DNA from: Enterovibrio norvegicus_B
Lineage (GTDB): Bacteria; Pseudomonadota; Gammaproteobacteria; Enterobacterales; Vibrionaceae
Direction of reading: 5' to 3'
DNA length: 64,000 nt
Assembly (NCBI RefSeq): GCF_002876705.1
Contig: NZ_MDAG01000015.1
Location: forward strand, 19,828-83,827
A model generated the notes under the pieces. It made no database searches, was not told the DNA's origin, and was given only the letters and a program-made list of their open reading frames with translations. Position 1 is the first letter of the stretch, and every line of letters starts with the position of its first letter. The position numbers and the translations under genes are program-made. Positions 59,416 through 64,000 of the stretch are shown one piece after another.

Positions 59416-59934
59416 TTATAGCAGGGCGGCATATTCAGTGAGTACCTGTTCACACCAGGTAGCAATGCGTTCGTCGCTCAAATCGTATTGACTGTCTTCA
59501 TCCAATGCGAGGCCGACAAATTGGGTTTTATCCTCAGTTAGCGCTTTTGACGCATCGAACGTGTAGCCATCGACAGACCAGTAACCAACAAAATGCAATC
59601 CTGTTGGAAGCAGCTGGTCGTGGAGCATGCCCATGGCATCCAAGTACCATTCCGCATACCCTTCCTGATCGCCAAGGCCAAACAGTGCCGCGACTTTCCC
59701 ACTGAGATTCAGGCCGTCAAGCTGCGCCCACACTGCTTCCCAATCTTCCTGCAACTCACCGAAATCCCACGTAGAGATTCCCAGTAACAGAAGATCGTAT
59801 TGATTCATCTCGCTGACAGGCACGTCTTTGATGTTATGAATATCGACCAGTTCATCACCTAAAATGTCGCGGATTTTTTCCGCCGCCATCTCTGTGTAGC
59901 AGGTGGTTGAACCGTAAAACAAACCTATCTTCAT
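59416..59934 (-). CDS. fldB: Flavodoxin FldB
   Basis: A 172-residue long-chain flavodoxin (E. coli FldB 173), a soluble low-potential electron carrier with FMN. The phosphate loop is STTCYT (9-14), and W56 in GISTWDFGELQEDW stacks on the flavin. The ATG at 59934 is preceded by GGAAAAACAGA. fldB diverges from xerD exactly as in E. coli, which confirms the assignment. E. coli fldB is induced by SoxRS; no soxbox was recognised here. Confidence 0.94.
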   Translation of the reverse strand: MKIGLFYGSTTCYTEMAAEKIRDILGDELVDIHNIKDVPVSEMNQYDLLLLGISTWDFGELQEDWEAVWAQLDGLNLSGKVAALFGLGDQEGYAEWYLDAMGMLHDQLLPTGLHFVGYWSVDGYTFDASKALTEDKTQFVGLALDEDSQYDLSDERIATWCEQVLTEYAALL

Positions 59935-60122
59935 TCTGTTTTTCCTACTTTTGCGCGTGGCGAGATTTTACCTGCCTTGTGGTGGCTTCTCTACCCCTGT
60001 TTCAGTCTGATTTAGTGAGACTAAGTGAAATGAAAGAAGGCTGAAGCACGCGGAAACATTGCAATATTACCAATGTGAGGTAACGTGATACTGAGCGAGA
60101 TGTATTGTTAAGTGAGTGAATA

Positions 60123-61019
60123 GTGGAACAAAACGCCAGTTTGGTCGAACAGTTTTTAGACGCGATGTGGATGGAGCGAGGGTTATCTGAAAATACCTTG
60201 GCGTCTTACCGCAACGATCTGTTGAAGCTTTGCCATTGGTTGGAAGAGAAAGGCGTACCTTTAACCAAAGTACAAACCTCCACCCTTCAGGATTATCAAC
60301 ATTGGTTGTTTGACCAAGATTACAAACAAACCAGCCGCGCGCGTATGTTGTCTGCGATACGTCGATTGTTCCAATATTTGTACCGAGAAAAGCAACGCGA
60401 AGACGATCCGAGTGCGACGTTAATTAGCCCTAAGCTGCCAAAACGACTGCCTAAAGATCTTAGCGAAGAACAAATCGAAGCCTTGTTGGATGCGCCCGAT
60501 GTGGAAGACATGTTGGAGCTGCGCGACAAAGCCATGATGGAGTTGCTTTACGCCACGGGGTTGCGTGTCACTGAACTGATCAGCCTGACCACGGAAAACG
60601 TTAGCCTTCGTCAAGGTGTGGTGCGTGTGATCGGTAAAGGCGGTAAAGAGCGCTTGGTGCCGATGGGGGAAACGGCCATTGATTGGTTAGAGCAATTTAT
60701 GACTTACAGCCGGCCACAACTGCTGGGTGAAAAAACATCAGATGTGTTTTTTCCGAGCCGACGCGCTCGCCAAATGACCCGACAAACGTTTTGGCATCGC
60801 ATCAAGTTCTATGCGGCATTGGCGAATATCGACAGCGAACTGCTATCGCCGCACGTTTTACGCCACGCTTTTGCGACTCACTTGCTGAATCACGGAGCGG
60901 ATCTGCGCGTCGTGCAAATGTTGTTGGGGCACAGCGACCTGTCGACCACGCAAATCTATACCCATGTCGCAACAGAGCGCTTAAAACAGTTACACCAAGA
61001 GCACCATCCTCGGGCATAA
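60123..61019 (+). CDS. xerD: Site-specific tyrosine recombinase XerD
   Basis: With XerC it resolves chromosome dimers at dif under FtsK control. The 298-residue protein is exactly the length of E. coli XerD and has all catalytic residues at the same numbers: R148, K172, H244, R247, H270 and nucleophile Y279. The start is GTG at 60123. It heads xerD-dsbC-recJ, the same order as in E. coli. Its TAA overlaps the ATG of a 38-codon frame (TAATG) that leads to dsbC. Confidence 0.97.
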   Translation: MEQNASLVEQFLDAMWMERGLSENTLASYRNDLLKLCHWLEEKGVPLTKVQTSTLQDYQHWLFDQDYKQTSRARMLSAIRRLFQYLYREKQREDDPSATLISPKLPKRLPKDLSEEQIEALLDAPDVEDMLELRDKAMMELLYATGLRVTELISLTTENVSLRQGVVRVIGKGGKERLVPMGETAIDWLEQFMTYSRPQLLGEKTSDVFFPSRRARQMTRQTFWHRIKFYAALANIDSELLSPHVLRHAFATHLLNHGADLRVVQMLLGHSDLSTTQIYTHVATERLKQLHQEHHPRA

Positions 61020-61135
61020 TGTTGCGCAATTTCGCGACTTTTTTTATGTCGATCCGAGACTTTTTCCCCTTTCTCCGGTCTGAAAAAGTGTTAGTTGGTC
61101 TGCAAGAGGCAGGCTATTTGCAACAGTTAGGATAA
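61019..61135 (+). CDS. Possible tiny ORF between xerD and dsbC
   Basis: A 38-codon frame begins at the ATG in the TAATG junction with xerD and stops six bases before the dsbC start. The predicted peptide is Phe/Leu-rich with a few charges (MLRNFATFFMSIRDFFPF...). The same TAATG coupling style occurs in two other operons of this window. It may be a real small protein, or a translated spacer that couples xerD to dsbC expression. There is no family match I can recognise. Confidence 0.3.
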   Translation: MLRNFATFFMSIRDFFPFLRSEKVLVGLQEAGYLQQLG

Positions 61136-61141
61136 AACACT

Positions 61142-61885
61142 ATGAAATTCAAACGACTGCTAGCTGGCGTTATGTTTACTTCGGCGCTGTTGTCTATGGG
61201 TGCGCAAGCTGCAGAAGAGGCCAACCAAGAGGCAATTAACGGTGTGATGGCGAAATACCGCCTGAACGTTGAAAGTATTGAAGCATCGCCTGTTGATGGC
61301 ATTTATGAAGTGGTAACAAACGGTGGCATCTTTTACGCGAATAAAGACGCGTCTTACTTTTTCTATGGCCAACTGTTCCACAATACAGAAAACGATTCGA
61401 TTAACCTGACCGATATTACTACCGCAAAACGCAATAAAGCAGTGTTTGATGCGGCAAATGTAGAGAAAGAGCTGATCGTTTACCCGGCGAAAGACGAAAA
61501 GTATGTGGTGAATGTGTTCACTGATACGACGTGCGGCTACTGCATGAAGCTTCACAGTGAAATGAAGCAATACAACGATGCGGGTATCACCGTGCGCTAC
61601 TTGGCATTCCCACGCTCTGGTGAGCGCTCGCCAAACATCCCTCAAATGAGTGCGATTTGGTGTGCGGATGACAAAGTGAAAGCGATGGATTTGGCGAAAG
61701 GGCGCAATTTTGATGAAGAATCAAATCAGTGTACTGACGTGATCCGCAGCCACATGGCGCTCGGTAGCACTGTGGGTGTAACGGGGACGCCAGCGATTTT
61801 GCTTCAAGATGGCTCACTGCTATCAGGTTACCTTCCTGCGCCACAACTGCTGCAAGTGCTTGAGCAAAAAGCCAAGCAATCTTAA
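61142..61885 (+). CDS. dsbC: Thiol:disulfide interchange protein DsbC
   Basis: A periplasmic disulfide isomerase that reshuffles wrong disulfides, kept reduced by DsbD. The 247-residue precursor has a signal peptide (MKFKRLLAGVMFTSALLSMG), an N-terminal dimerisation domain, and a thioredoxin-like domain with active-site CGYC (C131-C134) and a probable structural pair C174/C197. AGGATAA precedes the ATG. It sits between xerD and recJ, as in E. coli. Confidence 0.95.
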   Translation: MKFKRLLAGVMFTSALLSMGAQAAEEANQEAINGVMAKYRLNVESIEASPVDGIYEVVTNGGIFYANKDASYFFYGQLFHNTENDSINLTDITTAKRNKAVFDAANVEKELIVYPAKDEKYVVNVFTDTTCGYCMKLHSEMKQYNDAGITVRYLAFPRSGERSPNIPQMSAIWCADDKVKAMDLAKGRNFDEESNQCTDVIRSHMALGSTVGVTGTPAILLQDGSLLSGYLPAPQLLQVLEQKAKQS

Positions 61886-61935
61886 TCCAAGCGACATGCG
61901 CTATTAAACGCATGTGTGGTAAATAGAGTCGAATG

Positions 61936-61965
61936 AAAACGCAGGTATCCCGCCTGCGTTTTTTT
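61936..61965 (+). terminator. Terminator after dsbC
   Basis: Stem AAAACGCAGG / CCTGCGTTTT with a seven-base loop and a long T-run. recJ may need its own promoter in the next 150 bases. Confidence 0.82.
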
Positions 61966-62121
61966 GTTTCTGAATATCCCCAATTCATCGACGGTTCGTT
62001 GTTTCAGCCTCCAATTCCTTGATAGGGGTTTCGCTTTGTTTTTCGAGCGGTAGAATGGCAAAGAGTTTTGCTTGCGCATGCCTTTGCCCGCGCTCTTGCC
62101 GTCTGATACAGGTTCTGTTCA

Positions 62122-63849
62122 ATGATTGAAATTAAACGTCGCCATGCGGCGACTGATGCCGTATTCCCTGCGTCTATTCCTCCGCTTCTTCAGCGTATTT
62201 ATGCTAACCGTGGTGTCACCAGCGAAGGCGAATTAGAGCGCAGCGCCAAGGGCCTTCATGGTTTTAATGAGTTTCATGGCATGGATAAAGCAGTGGCGAT
62301 ATTGACTGCTGCTATTGCAGACGGTAAGCGAATCATCATTGTGGGCGATTTTGATGCGGACGGAGCGACCAGTTCCGCGTTGTCCGTGACAGCGCTGCGC
62401 ATGTTGGGCTGTTTTAACGTGGATTATTTGGTGCCCAACCGTTTTGAAGACGGTTACGGCCTAAGCCCTGATGTGGTTGAGCAAGCTGCGGCAAAAGGCG
62501 CAGAATTGATCATGACGGTGGATAACGGTGTGTCATCGATTGAAGGTGTTGCAACGGCAAAAGCCAAAGGCATTCAAGTGGTGGTGACCGATCACCATTT
62601 ACCCGGCAATGTGCTCCCCGATGCAGATGCCATGGTGAACCCGAATCTGAACGAATGTGGTTTCCCATCGAAATCCCTCGCCGGTGTAGGCGTGGCATTT
62701 TATTTGATGCTGGCGTTGCGTGCGCATTTGCGTGACATCGGCTGGTTTACGCAAAAGAACATTCCTGAACCTAATTTGGCAGAAGTGCTGGATTTAGTGG
62801 CGCTTGGTACCGTCGCAGATGTGGTGGCGCTTGATACCAACAACCGTATTTTGGTGCACCAAGGCTTGATGCGGATTCGCGCTGGAAAATGTCGTCCTGG
62901 TATTCAAGCGTTGATCGAAGTGGCCAACCGCAACATGACAACCCTGGTTGCCAGCGATTTTGGTTTTGCCCTTGGCCCTCGTATCAATGCGGCAGGGCGC
63001 TTGGATGACATGTCATTTGGCGTCGAATTGCTGCTCAGTGAAAGTTTGCCAGCCGCCCGCCAAATGGCGAGTGAGCTGGATGCGCTAAACCAAACGCGCA
63101 AAGACATAGAGCAAGGCATGAAAGAAGAAGCCATGGCGATTTGCGAGCGCTTGCAGTTTGGTGAACAGACGAAGCTGCCGTGTGGGTTGGCCTTGTTTCA
63201 ACGCGAATGGCACCAAGGTGTTATCGGCATCGTGGCTTCGCGTATCAAAGATAAGTTCCACCGCCCTGTTATTGCGTTTGCGGATGGCGGCGAAGGCACA
63301 ATCAAAGGCTCAGCGCGCTCCATCGTTGGTCTGCACATGCGTGATACCTTGGATTTAATTGATACACAAAACCCTGGTTTGATTCATAAATTCGGTGGAC
63401 ATGCGATGGCGGCAGGCTTAACCATTGCCGAAGCGGATTTCGAGCGTTTTTCTCGATTATTCGATGACGCCGTTAAATCGGTGATCAGCGAAGAAGAGCT
63501 AAAAGGCGTGCTGATGTCTGATGGTGAACTGTTGCCAACAGAAATTTCGCTGGATGTCGCGGAAGTGCTTCGTAGCGGCGGCCCGTGGGGACAAGGTTTC
63601 CCAGAGCCGCTCTTCGACGGCAAGTTCAAAATCCTGCATCAGAAGCTGGTGGGCGGAAAACACCTGAAAATGATGCTAGAGCCTGCGATGGGCGGTCAAA
63701 TGGTTGATGGCATTGCCTTCAATATTGATGTGCGCCGTTGGCCTGACCCGTCCGTTCAACTTGTTGATCTGGCTTATCGCCTTGATGTGAATGAGTTTCG
63801 CGGCAATCGTACCGTGCAATTGATGATTGAGCACATGGCGGCGGTGTAA
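62122..63849 (+). CDS. recJ: Single-stranded-DNA-specific exonuclease RecJ
   Basis: A 5'-3' single-strand DNA exonuclease used in recombination and mismatch/base-excision repair. The 575-residue protein (E. coli 577) is a DHH phosphoesterase: motif I DFDADG (76-81), D134 in MTVDNGVSS and the DHH triad D157-H158-H159, then the DHHA1 domain with GGHAMAAG-type motif (FGGHAMAAGL). In E. coli prfB follows; that gene would lie just past this window. Confidence 0.96.
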   Translation: MIEIKRRHAATDAVFPASIPPLLQRIYANRGVTSEGELERSAKGLHGFNEFHGMDKAVAILTAAIADGKRIIIVGDFDADGATSSALSVTALRMLGCFNVDYLVPNRFEDGYGLSPDVVEQAAAKGAELIMTVDNGVSSIEGVATAKAKGIQVVVTDHHLPGNVLPDADAMVNPNLNECGFPSKSLAGVGVAFYLMLALRAHLRDIGWFTQKNIPEPNLAEVLDLVALGTVADVVALDTNNRILVHQGLMRIRAGKCRPGIQALIEVANRNMTTLVASDFGFALGPRINAAGRLDDMSFGVELLLSESLPAARQMASELDALNQTRKDIEQGMKEEAMAICERLQFGEQTKLPCGLALFQREWHQGVIGIVASRIKDKFHRPVIAFADGGEGTIKGSARSIVGLHMRDTLDLIDTQNPGLIHKFGGHAMAAGLTIAEADFERFSRLFDDAVKSVISEEELKGVLMSDGELLPTEISLDVAEVLRSGGPWGQGFPEPLFDGKFKILHQKLVGGKHLKMMLEPAMGGQMVDGIAFNIDVRRWPDPSVQLVDLAYRLDVNEFRGNRTVQLMIEHMAAV

Positions 63850-63880
63850 GCGGAACGAGCAGAAAAAGCAGTGTTGAGAT

Positions 63881-64000
63881 TGCGAGTGGCGAGAAGAGAG
63901 CAGACAAAAGCCAAAGCATAAAGAGAGAGCAAGCGTCTGTCGTTATAGGCTTGACAGGATTCCCTAGCCAAACACACTGGCTCGCACTCTCGCACTCTCG
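63881..64000. repeat. Short CTCGCACT-type repeats after recJ
   Basis: The last 20 bases are two and a half copies of CTCGCACT. About 100 bases earlier GCGAGTGGCGAG is a near inverted copy. This may be one end of a dispersed intergenic repeat that continues past the window. Confidence 0.4.

Overview
This is a 64 kb stretch of core chromosome from a gammaproteobacterium. Gene content and order, together with a base composition that looks close to 48% GC by eye, suggest the family Vibrionaceae, in the Enterovibrio/Grimontia/Photobacterium/Vibrio neighbourhood. Supporting blocks are rsmC-perM-hemL-erpA-RND pump-mepM-tyrS, two gltBD sets followed by yhcC/GGDEF/arcB/arcA/rraA, and thrLABC-grcA-nfo-ung. 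The genus is not settled from sequence alone. I see no rRNA, tRNA, CRISPR array, insertion sequence, prophage or integron.

Layout. 0-9 kb: start of a membrane sensor gene cut by the window edge, rsmC, a PerM-family permease, a tiny Cys-rich membrane protein, hemL, then divergent erpA (with an IscR-type promoter) and a two-gene RND efflux pump. 9-18 kb: mepM and divergent tyrS; a minus-strand operon of VOC protein, questin-oxidase-like protein and flavodoxin; a TRIC channel gene; and the tightly overlapped mtnN-cbiB-btuF operon. 18-30 kb: two complete NADPH glutamate synthases (gltB/gltD twice), one close to the E. coli type and one clearly diverged. 30-38 kb: yhcC, a PAS-GGDEF diguanylate cyclase, arcB, arcA and rraA, so both halves of the Arc redox two-component system lie here. 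38-46 kb: a small predicted outer-membrane barrel, aceK, and thrLABC with a textbook leader-peptide attenuator. 46-57 kb: grcA with two FNR-like boxes, nfo, ung, a hemerythrin protein, a DUF3545 gene, two AgcS-type Na+/amino-acid symporters flanking yaaA and an AT-rich acyltransferase gene, then srmB and trmN6. 58-64 kb: brnQ, fldB, and the xerD-dsbC-recJ operon.

Working together, many genes serve amino-acid and nitrogen metabolism (gltBD x2, thrABC, AgcS x2, BrnQ), redox and oxygen adaptation (ArcAB, GrcA, ErpA, flavodoxins, hemerythrin, YaaA), and genome or RNA maintenance (Nfo, Ung, RecJ, XerD, RsmC, TrmN6, SrmB). The oxygen theme shows in the regulatory DNA too: an IscR type-1-like site before erpA and FNR-like sites before grcA and arcA.

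Most of the window is ordinary housekeeping DNA. I found no strong candidate for a wholly new system. The best second looks are the VOC/questin-oxidase/flavodoxin operon with its own operator-like DNA, the grcA promoter, the diverged second glutamate synthase, two very small ORFs, and the AT-rich acyltransferase insert.
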